This document shows, piece by piece, positions 34,122-46,300 of a stretch of DNA of 64,000 bases. The notes beneath the pieces are model-generated. The model was not told the origin of the DNA and did not search any database. It saw nothing but the letters and a program-made list of their open reading frames with translations. This DNA is from Lithospermum erythrorhizon (Eukaryota; Streptophyta; Magnoliopsida; Boraginales; Boraginaceae), in contig JADFUC010000892.1 of NCBI GenBank assembly GCA_019722365.1, positions 310,001 to 374,000 on the forward strand, given 5' to 3'. The position numbers and the translations under genes were made by a program. Within the stretch, counting starts at the first letter, position 1. Every line of letters starts with the position of its first letter.

Positions 34122-35014
34122 AAATACGAGATAATCGATCCATAAAACGCCTGGCTGAACAATTAATCGATCAACCGATTTAAACATTCAAAACTATAAG
34201 CTCAAATATACGTTAATCATTGACACCAATATTTGGGATTTACCGGTATCGATATTGGGTCATGGATGGCTACTAAGCCCGGCCCATAATCTATATATTA
34301 AGCATTTATAATCTGCTAATATTATCTCGATATATCAAGCATTGGGTTTCATCCAGTCTCTAAGAGTACACACAAACAAGAATCCGAACTAATAATAATA
34401 CGTATTATAACTTCCCTATGTTATAAACACGGCCGAAATATTCTAGTTTAAACGGAACTATATGACTTTGGGGAAAATTTCTAATTATCGAAATTGCCCC
34501 ATAGTTTCCATCGAAAGGCGTAGACAGTGATTTTAATCTTCTTCAAAAATATAATTTCTGTAATACCCCTATCTAAAGATTTTACGCGCCTCCTTATTTG
34601 GGCTTGATGTAAGAAGAAGATTCTAACACTACTACCTATTTTTGGCCTACTAAAAGAGATAATGAAAGAGAATTTTTGCCTCAACTCTAATATTTAGTTA
34701 TATCGATGACTAAAAATTTGCTTCCAAATGCTATATAACAGTAATTTGGCCCCCTCTCATAATTTTTGCTTATAATTCTCGACTTCGCTCAGCACTATCT
34801 CCCTTTCCCTCTCAGAGTTCGGCCGCCCCTCCTTTAAAGAAATAGTTTTCTCCATATTTTGCTTCGGGCCATTTTAATCAACGTCTCTCTCAAAGAAAAC
34901 GCATCTGAGGAGTTCTAGTCAATTACCCACAAGTGATACTCGTGGGTGATATTCTCGTGGAGAAGTAATATCTCAGTTTCTGTATATGTAATGTGGAAAT
35001 CGTAAAGATTGATT
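34122..35014. other. Intergenic or LTR debris
   Basis: No gene seen. The stretch 34790-34960 holds CCCTCTCAGAGTTCGGCCGC and a hairpin-like ACCCACAAGTGATACTCGTGGGT (split: ACCCAC at about 34924, GTGGGT at about 34941), similar to R/U5 regions of plant LTRs. Confidence 0.35.
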
Positions 35015-35300
35015 TCTATAATTATGTCAAGCCAGCGATAATCATTGTGAATAATTCATTTACTAATTTTAGTTAAACGGTATTACCTCAAACTAATTGC
35101 TCAATAATAAGAATTGTAAATTACTAAAATCTTAACTCACGATAATGGGCGGTTACGCCAGATCGCTGTATCTCACGCATAATATATATAATAATCATAA
35201 TTTGTCAATTATATTATTATATGGCTAATATTATCCTGAAATCCGTACGTCATTACCACATACAACGACGCTGAAGTTATATTCCAATGCATAGAAATTA
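35015..35300 (+). repeat. Second copy of the copia LTR-like repeat
   Basis: Related to 11072-11390 in the same orientation, sharing TTTCTATAATTATG, AATTCATTTACTA, AACTCACGATAAT, TATATTATTATATGGCTAAT and GTTATATTCCA in order. Confidence 0.5.
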
Positions 35301-38300
35301 AATCGATCGTTTAACGAGTTGACGAACTCAATCTAGACACCAATCGGCAGCTTTTACATCGACAGCTTAATCCAGGGAAAGTTCTCAATAGTTACTACAA
35401 GCTTACTTACTCCCTTTAAGAATAAAAGTTAGCTAATGCGCCTTAAATCTTTTCAGCTACTTATTTATTAAACTAGAAATGCCTATTCCTACCGAAACTA
35501 AAAAGTGATTTGAGTAGTGAAAAAGATGAAATCTAAAAACAAAGTTTCATTTCATCCTCTCCAAGAGAGAGCGCCGGCCCCCCTCCTCTCTAAAGATTTC
35601 AGTCAAGCTTTTTACTCATTTTGCTGTCTAATCAAGCCAAGACGATTTAAAGGCATCCACAATGGTATTCAACCGCTTCTAAGTGACTAATCTGTAGGCA
35701 TTGTATTGATGCTCATCATAGAATTCAAAGGAGGCTTTCATGAAAGATTAAGTGGTGATTTTTCGCTACGATGGTATTGTTTTCATACATATATGGCATG
35801 TATTTTGTTGGAAATTGCTATATACATTTATTCGATCTTAAGTTTACTTATTATTTTTATTGGCCAGAAACAAAGCCAAGGTGAATTTTTCAACGAAATA
35901 ATTTTATAATTCATGATTTATTATTTTGTATAATCCGTAGATTCGCATTCACATCCGACAGCTTTACAACTAGCTGGGAGCATTTAATATAAAAAGCCAA
36001 AAGTCGGGTGCAATGGGAACAGCATCGTTTGAATCGACGTAGACTACGGGTACGGTAAGGAGCTTATGGCGAAACGTTTTTGGGAAGTGGTTTTGCTCAA
36101 CGGAATCTCCCCAAACAATATGCGCCTCTTATTATTCAACACAACAAATACAGTACGCTCAGTGGAAAAATTAAAACAACTACTTACTCCAATTGAATAT
36201 TTTTCAATTTTCATCACGCCAATTAAAATACTAACCACATCAATTTTCAAACGAACGCTTTTATTTTTTTCAACCAAACCTTCAAATCTAACGTTTCCTA
36301 ATGCGATATCGAATCTAAATCGATTTTTTAAATTTATACGATTATTCATTTTACATAAAAAATTATTCAAATAGAGTGCCCCTTACCAGATTACGCATTG
36401 CGCCTCGCTTATTTACGGTAGACGCTTCCGAGCACTAGACGTTTGGGGGAAATGGGATGTTAAACGACGCGAGGTTAGAAGAGGAAGTCCGATGAAGGAT
36501 AGCTTGCATGCCAATGAGGAGGAGGAAGCTTCATCTTAGTCGAGAACAGCTAAAAATATACATGCAAGAGAGAGGGAGGCAGTGTGAGGAATGAGGGAGG
36601 TGACTTGCTGAGTTGATTGAAGATATTGTTATAGAAGTGAATGGTCAAATACTAAAATTGGGTGATTATGGAAATAGTAAAGGGATGGTATGTAACATAG
36701 CTTCTCAAGGGTAAATTTGATGGAAACAAAAGAGAATTTGAATAATGTGCCTGAGCTAGTTCATGGAGGGCTGGAAACTACTGGGAAAGTGTTACTAAAT
36801 GGGTGCATGCATGTTGTACAAGAGAATGGGGTTAATGAATAAAGCATCTAGTGGGCTTTATGAGATACAACTCGTGTGACGGAGGAACTTCAGGAAGTAC
36901 AAGTTAAAAACAGTAGGATTTCTTAAGAGGGGAATTTTGGTATACGGGACAAAGAGGATACTTATAAGCCACCAATGTGTGCTTTTGGAGTATAATCTGG
37001 GGACAACATACGAGAATGGAGTAAAAAGGCGACGGAGGGGACGAGATGAGATTGACGACTTTAGGGGAAGATGGTAGTTTTGTGTGGGTGTTATGGCAGG
37101 AAATGGTGTGGATAAATTAAAGAGAAAGAATAGGAAGGTAGGGAGAAGAAAGTCAAGATCATGCGAGTGGGGAAGGAAAGTGTTGTGATTTAAGATCCCT
37201 AAATCTCTTCCCCGAAACAATCAATAAACGATGTGCGAATTTAAACGCGAAAATAAACAAACACAAGACTCTTATACAAGTGCTCCCCTCAACGCGAAAA
37301 GGAGGCCCCGTCAGTAATCCACTATAACTGCGAAGATTGTTACAAAATTCACGCTGAAGATTTTCTTTATATACCGAAAAATCTTAAACTTGAATAAGTT
37401 CCTATCAAGAACTAAAAATAAACTCTCTAAGCTTCTTCTGCTAACAAAATCCATGCTCTTCTTAACAATTAATATTAAAGCATTTGAATATTATTCTATG
37501 ATTTAATTCTAAGATTGCCAGCGATAAATAAAACTCATGTAAAACATCCTATATTTATAAAAGCAAAACAAAAACCTTACCGCCAGAAATATATCCCTAG
37601 CTTACCTCAAATTGTGCAATACCAGAGCCAAAAACCGTCTCAAATTGCCTTCCATTCCAACAATCTTCCACTTGGAAGACAAATTTCTGGATCACCGCCT
37701 TCGCCACACCATTCTCCGCAGCTGAACCTTCCCGAAGTTCATTATCCTTCGACCCCACCTGCTCTGATCCCAACTTCCGCATCTTTTTCCAATCCTGCAA
37801 TGACCTCCGAACGACACCAACTCGACTACCGGCTAATCTGTAATACCATTACTCCCCTCTTACCTCACGGGACTTTTCCCTGGTCTGCATAATCATCACG
37901 CCCGCCTTTTGCCTCTTGATCTTCATGATCTTTAACTCAAAAAGAGACCTCGTGAAAAACCTCCAAACTCGACGCATTATCAACGGCCTCTCTTTACTTT
38001 CCCATTCCACGCCGAGGACTTTCCTCATCTAATTCATTAACCCCTGCTGCTTAACGAACACCTTTCAGTCAGCTTAAAGAAATAATCGTGAGTATTTTGA
38101 ACACTTCCTCATCGCCACTTAAACACACCGATTTATCTTACGCAACACAAAAACCTGGGCCAGATCCTTCCCCTGCAGTTCCTTCGCATCTAACTCATCA
38201 CCAAACGGCAGCGCATTCTATCACGTATCTTTCTCGACCTTCAATGCAGCCTTCATTTCAGACAAATTTCTCCTCAAAATCTCCCGAGAACCTCTCAAAG

Positions 38301-40013
38301 ACATCCAAAACAGAATTTCAATTAACGATAATTATTTACCCCTCAGAACTCCCAGCTGCCGAATCCTTCACTCGCTTTCTCGCACTCCAGATCCTCTCTT
38401 CTTCAACCTTTTCTAAGAACCGCTACCAAGATAGAAGACTGACCGCCCTCATATTACCATTGCTCCCCCCGAACAACCTTCCAGCTACTGCCTCGAAAGT
38501 AGTTCGATAACCATCACCATCCAAATTGACTTATCAAATTAAACCTTTCCCCTAATCTCGAAGAAAATTCCTCAAATTTTGCCGCTTCCAGAAAAGAATC
38601 TCATTCCTGACAACTTCGCATTCACATCTCCCATACTCCACAAGCATCCAACCTGTTTCACCATCGCAGCATAAACAAATTCCATAATGCCTGGGAATAT
38701 AATTCACCATTACATCCCTCCTATCACGCAGTAGTGATTTAAAAGCAGTTCTAATCTACTATCCAAGTAATCAACTAAGCATTCACGTATAAAATCAAAG
38801 TCATTCTAATAATCGCCAACACACAACAATACGCAACATCACTTAGCCAGTCAGCTTTTCACGTGACCCGTCTCGCCACAACCCCAGACACAAGATCAAA
38901 AATTACTTCTACCTCTACTCGCGATCTCCCATTATTTCCAAAACCTCTGCCTCCCGTTGCTCCTCTTCCTACACTTAACGCAGTAACCCCAAGACCTTCA
39001 CTTGGCACTTTAAGCCTTACGAACTCCTGGGACAAGTGATATTCTACAACCAATCTTAAGCTCAACTCAGCATTCTCGCTGCATTCATTAACCCCACGGC
39101 CTCCCCAACTTTTATGGGTGAACGGCTCCAACAAAATCGCGCCTTCCATCCCATCATCAACATTAATATCTACTGGCCGATGGGGCTCATTAATAATACT
39201 ATTAAAATCATTAAGGTGTCTCGCCATGCATTTCGATACGCTAAATATTTTTTCTTACGGTAAGCATCTTATTATCAAGTGTACGCTTTCTCATACAGAC
39301 GTATTTGTGCCTCTTACGCCCCTGCTGGGCTTCCTTAAGAACGTTAAAGAATAACGCTGACAGAAGGCCATTCCTGATTACACCTTATCCGCCTCATTCA
39401 CTCTATTCATTCATCTTCATCCATCTTCGCGCTTTTCCCCCAAATGTCATTCAACTTCTTCCTGCATAGAGGAATCCTCCATACACATTCCTCCAATTTA
39501 AAAAATCGATTCCATCGAATTCTCTACAAAGACGTGTCACAATTCTTACTTCCGCACTATCGATTCTTAAATTCACAACCAAGCCTACAACCAAGTTCGA
39601 TAATTAATTGCATTTAAGACCAAGAATCAATAAAAACGACAAGTGAATTTAAACTTTAAATAAATGTAAACGTTAACCTTTATACAAGTTGTTGATTCGG
39701 GGATGTTAGAATCTTAGAATTTTTTTATAAATTTAGTTTATTAATAGACAAAATAATGTATGTAATAAACTATTCATAAATATATATATTGAAGATCAAG
39801 ATAAATTAAACCTCAGCATATTCATTCTGAAGTACATCAAGTTCTTATGGAATCACACAAAAGTAACAAGACTTGATATAAAATACTAGTACTACTATAC
39901 TATTGTAGAAGCATTTATTCTGAATCATTTAATTGCAGTTGATACACTCCTTTGAAGATGTACTTGTTACTTCATCATCAATATGATTCACTGGAAGCAA
40001 ATTTTCCTTTGCA
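35301..40013. other. Long gene-poor stretch, probable transposon debris
   Basis: No conserved domain was found on either strand. 36480-37200 is purine-rich on the plus strand and 37500-39230 is pyrimidine-rich, both with short frames of 100-140 codons. Translations on both strands were read; a cysteine cluster on the minus strand near 38660 (CLCC) recalls a zinc knuckle but lacks the right spacing. Base composition suggests old retroelement coding sequence. Confidence 0.35.
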
Positions 40014-40376
40014 TCAATTACCTCCCCCTGATCCTGCTCTTGATCCAGCAAATGAGCCAGCAGAAGATCCTGCTTCTGACCCTGCACCTCCATTCGAGCC
40101 TGATGAAGAACTTGAGCTTGAACTCGAACTCGAACTAGAGCTCGAGCCACCACCACCTGAACCCGAGCCTGCACCTGCACCTGCACCCGAACCGCTACCG
40201 CCTCCTCCTAAACCAATACCTACTCCAGCACCAATCCCAATTCCTAGACCACCTAAATTCAAACCTCCTAGGTTCAAGCCCAAGTCCTTTCGTTCGACTC
40301 GACGGCTTTCGGTCACAATAGCAAGGGTTGACACAAATAGCAAAACTAAAATTGCACTTGATTTCATAAAAGCCAT
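40014..40376 (-). CDS. Secreted glycine/serine-rich protein (cell-wall type)
   Basis: A complete single-exon gene of 120 residues. Residues 1-24 (MAFMKSSAILVLLFVSTLAI then VTES) form a clear signal peptide. Next come a charged stretch RRVERKDLG, repeated LNLGG and GLGIG units, GSGSGAGAGAG runs, a tract of 15 consecutive serines (about residues 78-92), and a closing GSxAGS-rich tail. Such proteins are exported and become part of the wall matrix; they have no catalytic role. The start has the signal peptide directly behind it and a good TATA box about 110 bp upstream. Low complexity makes the orthologue uncertain, and the antisense strand also stays open, but only this strand gives a signal peptide and a promoter. 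Confidence 0.8.
   Translation of the reverse strand: MAFMKSSAILVLLFVSTLAIVTESRRVERKDLGLNLGGLNLGGLGIGIGAGVGIGLGGGGSGSGAGAGAGSGSGGGGSSSSSSSSSSSSSSSGSNGGAGSEAGSSAGSFAGSRAGSGGGN
40110..40145 (-). repeat. Hexanucleotide repeat coding for the polyserine tract
   Basis: On the coding strand six consecutive TCN-AGY codon pairs follow each other, with variation at the third positions. Three further serine codons (TCT TCA TCA) extend the tract to 40101. Confidence 0.85.
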
Positions 40377-40486
40377 CTTAGGAAGTATATATATGCTTAA
40401 AATAGAAGTAAAACTAGTAATGTTATTGCCTCACTATTCTTGTACTCGTATTACAAATATAGTGAGACTGAGGTTTGAAAATAGGG

Positions 40487-40494
40487 ATTTTATA
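40487..40494 (-). promoter_or_regulatory. TATA box of the glycine-rich protein gene
   Basis: Minus strand GGCTATAAAATCCC lies about 110 bp upstream of the start codon. A second TATATATA at about 40385-40393 is only some 10 bp upstream and too close to serve this start. Confidence 0.65.
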
Positions 40495-40575
40495 GCCATC
40501 AATTGTGAGGGTATGACAACTCAACGTGCCGAATTAGGAATAGAAAATAAGCACTACCTGAAAACATTTTCATAA

Positions 40576-41678
40576 AGATTTCTTGAGGTAAACCATGTCG
40601 AATTGAATAATATTATGGTATTCAAGTGTATGGAGGAAATGAATTTGTAGGAATTAGTGGGAAGCTAATTGGAATCCACATTTAGTGGGTATATCATTAT
40701 ATATATGCATGTTAAACGCCGACCATGAACCATTGTGATCTCCACCTAATATTGAGTGGAAAGGCTTGCATTGTCCATGCTAATGTATACTCGTAGTAGG
40801 TAACTAATCCATTGAGTTTCAGAGAACTAGAAAGAGCAATGCACTCTACTCTTTTAGGTGTAATTTTTTAGAGGAAGTGTAAGCCTGATCCCCCATAGCT
40901 TAAAAAATCAGATTGATCTTCAATCGTTTCCGTACTATCACAATTTAGTCCCCAATATTTATTGACAAATTGTTGCGGCTTGATTCTGAAACTAACGACA
41001 ATATTAAATTCTAATTGTGAAACATGAGAAGGGGCACTTTTGGGGAAAATTGGAATTGGAATTGTGGACTACAGATTTCCTGAGTATCGCTCGCTTCATC
41101 ATGTGCTTTTATGTGATGACGATAATTAAGTGAAAGATGAAGCCGAAAATAATTATATATTCTGCTCATTTCTGTAAGTTAGGATTTATCATTTAATTAT
41201 TTTTACTTTTTCACACAGCTTAATTGCTTATAATTTTAATATACATTTTTACATTTCAATGTGCTTTTACAATCCCAACGTGAAGCCACAATCTTTTAAT
41301 AAAAAGATTTTCATCTAAACAATCATTTATTTCGTTAAAATCTGAACACTATATCAGATGGGATCATGGAGATTATTCAGCGGGAAAATGAACAAAGAAA
41401 TTTAAATCCATAAAACACAATACACATGGAGAAAAGAAACTAAAATTATTGGAAAAAAAATGCATTGTCAAATCAAGAAAATAGTATGTAAATGAACCTT
41501 AGGATGGACTACATACTTTAATTGGAGTAAATTATTGGAAGCAATATAGAACTGGATCTGAATAGAACTGGAATAAAGTCCATATAGACCTAAACCTTCT
41601 TCACTTCAATCAAATTCAGTTGCTATATATCGACAATCTAATCCGGCCTAGGCACTTGTAATGCAAAGAGAATTTTTA
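40576..41678. other. Intergenic, no gene seen
   Basis: AT-rich DNA without open frames of note, upstream of the glycine-rich protein promoter. Confidence 0.5.
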
Positions 41679-43335
41679 TTATTTATAAAAAGCTACATAA
41701 AATAAAAATTCATCAGAAGAAAAAATCTCTTCGCCAGACATGCTTTATCAACCGAAGAGTGATCGACCGTCCAAACCACATTGATCCCCAAGTCATTTAC
41801 AATAATCTCCCATGCGAGACGCTGACTCATTGACTGACTCGAAATTGACAAGAAATTTCCACTTGTTCTACTTGGTTGGAAACATTCTTAAAGTTCTTGA
41901 CTCCGACCCCATTCGATTCGATTCCTGATACGGTACCTTTACGACTCCAGTTCTGACATTTATCCGCCCTCACTGACCGAGACCTGGCCCAGACTTGATT
42001 ACGCATTTGTTTAGAGCCTTAAATGTTAACTCCGTGTCACCGGGGACGGACTGATCTGGCCTTCGACTGATCTCTGGCCTACGCCGACCTGGATGACTTA
42101 GTGCACGTGTCCAGCCATGACTCGAATTTCGAGTCATTGTAGTTGTACTGAACGATAGCGTTGTTTATCAGTCAGATTTTCACTTATACCAGTACTAACC
42201 AGCCTTGCTAGTCATTTCAACAGAAATGATTGGGACTCGATTTAAGTTTCAAGACGTTGGCTGGCTTCTAAATTATACCATGCTCACTTTATCACCATTG
42301 TCAAGGGCTGACAATTTACGGGCGCCAAGGCCCCAACTCGTTAACGACACTGCTCAATCAAACAAATGCCTTAAGAATAAGGCTTCCTACCTCGAATCTT
42401 CTACCATGTGGACCTAACGAAAGAACAGATTCCTATATATCCTAACCTACTTTAATCAAACTCGAGATTTTCACGTTGCTCATTTAAGATTTGAATAATC
42501 AAGGGCCATTTAAATTATTCTAAATATTCAAGCCGCTTCGACAACCGTATCAAATTCTCATTGATTGCCTAACTTCAAGTTAATCATCGCTTCAGCAGAA
42601 TTTAATTTTAGCGCTTATTTTGGCTACTCCTGAAAGTGTTTTTCTGCCCATCAACAAAGCTGTAAGTGTTTCGCCTACGCTTAAAAAGATTTAACTTAAA
42701 TTTGTATACTGCCCTCCCATTTTTTCAGATATTTTTCAAGCATTTTCTCGACCATTTCGATGATTTTCCTGACGAATTTCGAAAATATGTGGTGCATGAG
42801 TATAGCCCCAAGTCAATACTTATCTCGATCGTTGATTTAATTTCGTATATCATGATCTTAACCATTAATTTTCGGTAGTAAATCCTGGACCAATAATATT
42901 TGTAAATAACCCTCCCTCCAAAATAAAAAAGAGGCGCCTCTTTGTATAAAAAAGAAGTGTCTCGTGGATTCTTTCTGTGCCAAACACAATTTTCATATCA
43001 ATTCCTGACCTTGGAGTTCCATTTTGAACCTCATGACTTTCAAGTCTTCATTTCGATCCCGAAACTTCCTGCAAGTAACTCCCATTTCTCTGTGCCCTAT
43101 AGCCGATTTTAATGCGATAAAATTAGAGATTTTAGAAGCCCTCGAATCCTAAATTTAATGTACATTTAATTGGCTATTTTTTCTAAACCCTTTATTCGTG
43201 ACGAGGGTTTTACATTAAATTTGGTGCGCCGATCGGTGTTCCTACCCACGCAGATTTTAGCGTTCTGATTTAATTAATTCATTGCTCACCTTAATTAATT
43301 TTAATTATTTTTAATAAATTTTCATTATCTACGCG
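41679..43335. repeat. Dispersed LTR-like repeat, copy C
   Basis: Begins ATTATTTATAAAAAGCTACA and AAAATAAAA, then GAGTGATCGACCGTCCAAAC, as in copies A and B. It closes with CCGATTTTAATGCGATAAAA, CCTAAATTTAATG, ACGAGGGTTTTA and TTAATTAATTCATTGCTCAC. The middle is pyrimidine-rich and without genes. Length about 1.65 kb. Confidence 0.55.
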
Positions 43336-46300
43336 ACGCTTCCCTCGAATCGGGTACACGCTGCAGCAGGCCCCGTGTTCAACCTGCATAACGCCCATTT
43401 TTCCCAACAATAACGAAGCATACGCCGGTATTTAAAGGGTTTTTTACTTCCAACACGTGTTGCTCCCTTTACGACCGACATCCGCCTCTTTTGTTCGACT
43501 TATTGACGAAAGGCAAGCATGCTGTCGGACCCACTTCTTTGATGGAATTTAGTATCCATCTCATCCCTCAGCTTAACACTTCTCCCCCACCTAATCCGTA
43601 GCCATGGCTTAACTACGTTGGACATAGCTTTGCATTTTAAGCTAATCATGTTCTTGGTCATCATCATCCATGTCATTTAAAGACTTCGGGGCTGGATTTC
43701 AGAACTCTTATTTATAGGATTTCGCGGATTCATATTTTATCGACAACCCCGGTCAACTCCGTGTCTTATGAAGTCGACTCATTTCAGATTTATCAGGATA
43801 TGGTTTTGCATGTCACTATCCTTAATTGCTCTCTTGGCCCCAAGCTCGAATTTAACGAAGCACTTAATTACGCGATGACGTCAACTTGTATTGATCCCAT
43901 TTAATTCTCAATTTATTGTAGAATTATATTATTCAGTTTAATATTAACATGAATCTATTACATGTTAGACCCATTTAATTCTCCATTTGCTGCATTCAAA
44001 TAATTTTAGCTCACACACGATTTATTGCGCCTACTCCATTTAATTTCCGAATTCGTGAGAAGATTTAATAGAATTCAAATTTCAGAGATTTAGTATTCTA
44101 GGATCTATTGCATTTTTATTGATTCAACCCCTACGGACTTAACGGTATCAATATTTTTATTTTAACATGTTCTATTACATGTTACAATATTTTAAGATAA
44201 TTAATCTTAATCCTATGGGATTTTAGAATTCAATCATCTTTTATTTTAAAATTTAATGATCAATTAAATCCTTTTTTTTGTATTCATGACCAATTTCTTT
44301 CATTTTATTTAACCGGTAAATATTTAGGATATATCTTTCATGTGAAAAATTTAATCATACATACCCATAAGCATGTGATTTTCGAACATAGCCTCGGCAA
44401 TGCCACCCTGCTTTTATTTCGATTAGTCAAGAAAGTTTAATCTACCATTCACCGCTAAACAAATAACGGACTTTGTGGTTTGCATGCATTGCGCCATTAT
44501 TTAAGGATAAAGATGGCTAAAAAAAATCAAGTCTCATCATCTTTCCATTATACATAAGATACCGAAGCCAGCTCTCCTCCCTCTATTTTTGATTTTTTTG
44601 CTTCGCAACATCACAGCTGACATGTATCAACACTAATGCCTTTTTTAATGCTTTTCAAGCCTTTTCAAGTTAGGGGTAGAAAAGTGTTCCTATCTTGTAA
44701 TGCCTTTGATTCCTTTTATGCTCTTATGCATTTAATTTATGCTTTTGATGGGTTCTAATATGTCTTTTGATGATTATTGCAATCTGATTTTAATTATACG
44801 TTTTATAGATAAAAATCAAAACTTTATAAGTTTTAATCATACATGTAACATAATAGTCTTGTGGACAATCATCACTGGAAGATTGGATTTTTAGTTGATT
44901 TAGCTTACGCTTGTGTTTACACGCAATATGTAATAATATTTATGCATTTAGCCTCGGGTTTCAGCATGGATAGTTCTGCGGAATATTAGGACTCATGACG
45001 GTAGGTTATGCATCTTAGAAGATGTTATAGATGCTCCATCACGACTCAAGAACTGGATTACCGAGTCTACTGTATTTAAATGGCCTTCGCCAGAGCATGG
45101 GCCATGAAATGGAATGTCCCAGTGGATTCCTGCGGTGATTCCCGAAGGTGTTGCCGGGGTAATTAGACCTATAAGGCGCCAGCTTTCCGGATTCTCGTCA
45201 TTGTCAAGAGATCCTCCGTCGTCAAAACGATAATACTTACCAAGTCATGTATTATAAGGTCTGATCACACGAGCGGTAGTAGGATGCGCATTCCGACCAA
45301 GAACAATCTTCTGCCAGGTTGAAAGACTGGGGATTTTGGGAGCACCGTGATTCTAAACAAGATCGCAAAGAAATTTTGAAAGCGACTCATAGAACAAAAG
45401 ATATTAATCGGATTACATCCACTTCAATTGCTCGGGGTCCTCGCACGCAGTCAATCTTTGGGAGGCTCAGGTAGTTTCTATCGCTGATCATGATTATTCG
45501 AGAACACTTGGGTATTTATTATGAAAGCCAGAACGCGACGCCGCTGACTTCGCCGACGTAAGACTTTAAGTGAAAATCAAACAGTAGCCAAGGCCGGGTT
45601 TCGCTACGCATCAACGGTTCCGCAATAATGTTCGTCCGAGTTCGATGAGTTTTGTAAGGCGTAAGCGGATCAAGTAGGGCATCATAATGTGTTAGACATA
45701 CACAATTCAAGAGAATGGTGTAGCGTAACGTGACGAATCAAACACTTCCTCGGGAGAGCCTCGTTGTATGCTCAAACGTCATCGACAAGAATGTTTCGGG
45801 GTGTAAGAGTCAACACAACCCTGCTATTTGATAAACCGCGTGATCCTCGCCACGTATTAATCGAAAACCCTATCAATCGCGGGTCTAATAAGTCCGCTTA
45901 ATATACAGCGTTCGAGGGTCTTTGGCCGCACTACTTATTACTTTAACGAGGTGTGCTGTAACCAAGTGACAAAAGAGCGGTATATATTTATAAAGGTGGT
46001 GATGGTGTAAAATGGTATAGAATTTGGACATCATCCTATAGGACGATTTATTCCGAAGAGTAAATGTCATATTTTTGACGGTAATTTTACGCTTGGGCTC
46101 AACCATAAAATCTTACAATCGCCGGGCAAGAGAAGCGCGCTGGGAATCATGCTGAGCAGAGATTCTAGCCACTTGGCGATTTTGCAGAAATTTTCTCGCC
46201 GGCCAGCTTAAAAGCGCAAAGACAAGCTTCATCCCTGCATTTAACATCACAATATAAATTTCGATTGCCCTGCGCTAATTACTTTAATACCTCCTACGGC

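Noticed and set aside
37515..39227. Several frames of 100-140 codons, including Pro/Ser-rich (plus) and Gly/Val-rich (minus) ones
   Set aside because: They follow from strand-biased base composition and match no known domain. A CLCC cluster near 38660 lacks zinc-knuckle spacing.
40384..40394. TATATATA directly upstream of the glycine-rich protein start
   Set aside because: Only about 10 bp from the start codon; transcription would begin inside the coding sequence.
39952..40575. 207-codon plus-strand open frame rich in Glu-Leu and Pro repeats
   Set aside because: It is the antisense of the glycine/serine-rich secreted protein. Its composition follows from that repeat, and it lacks signal peptide, promoter or domain.
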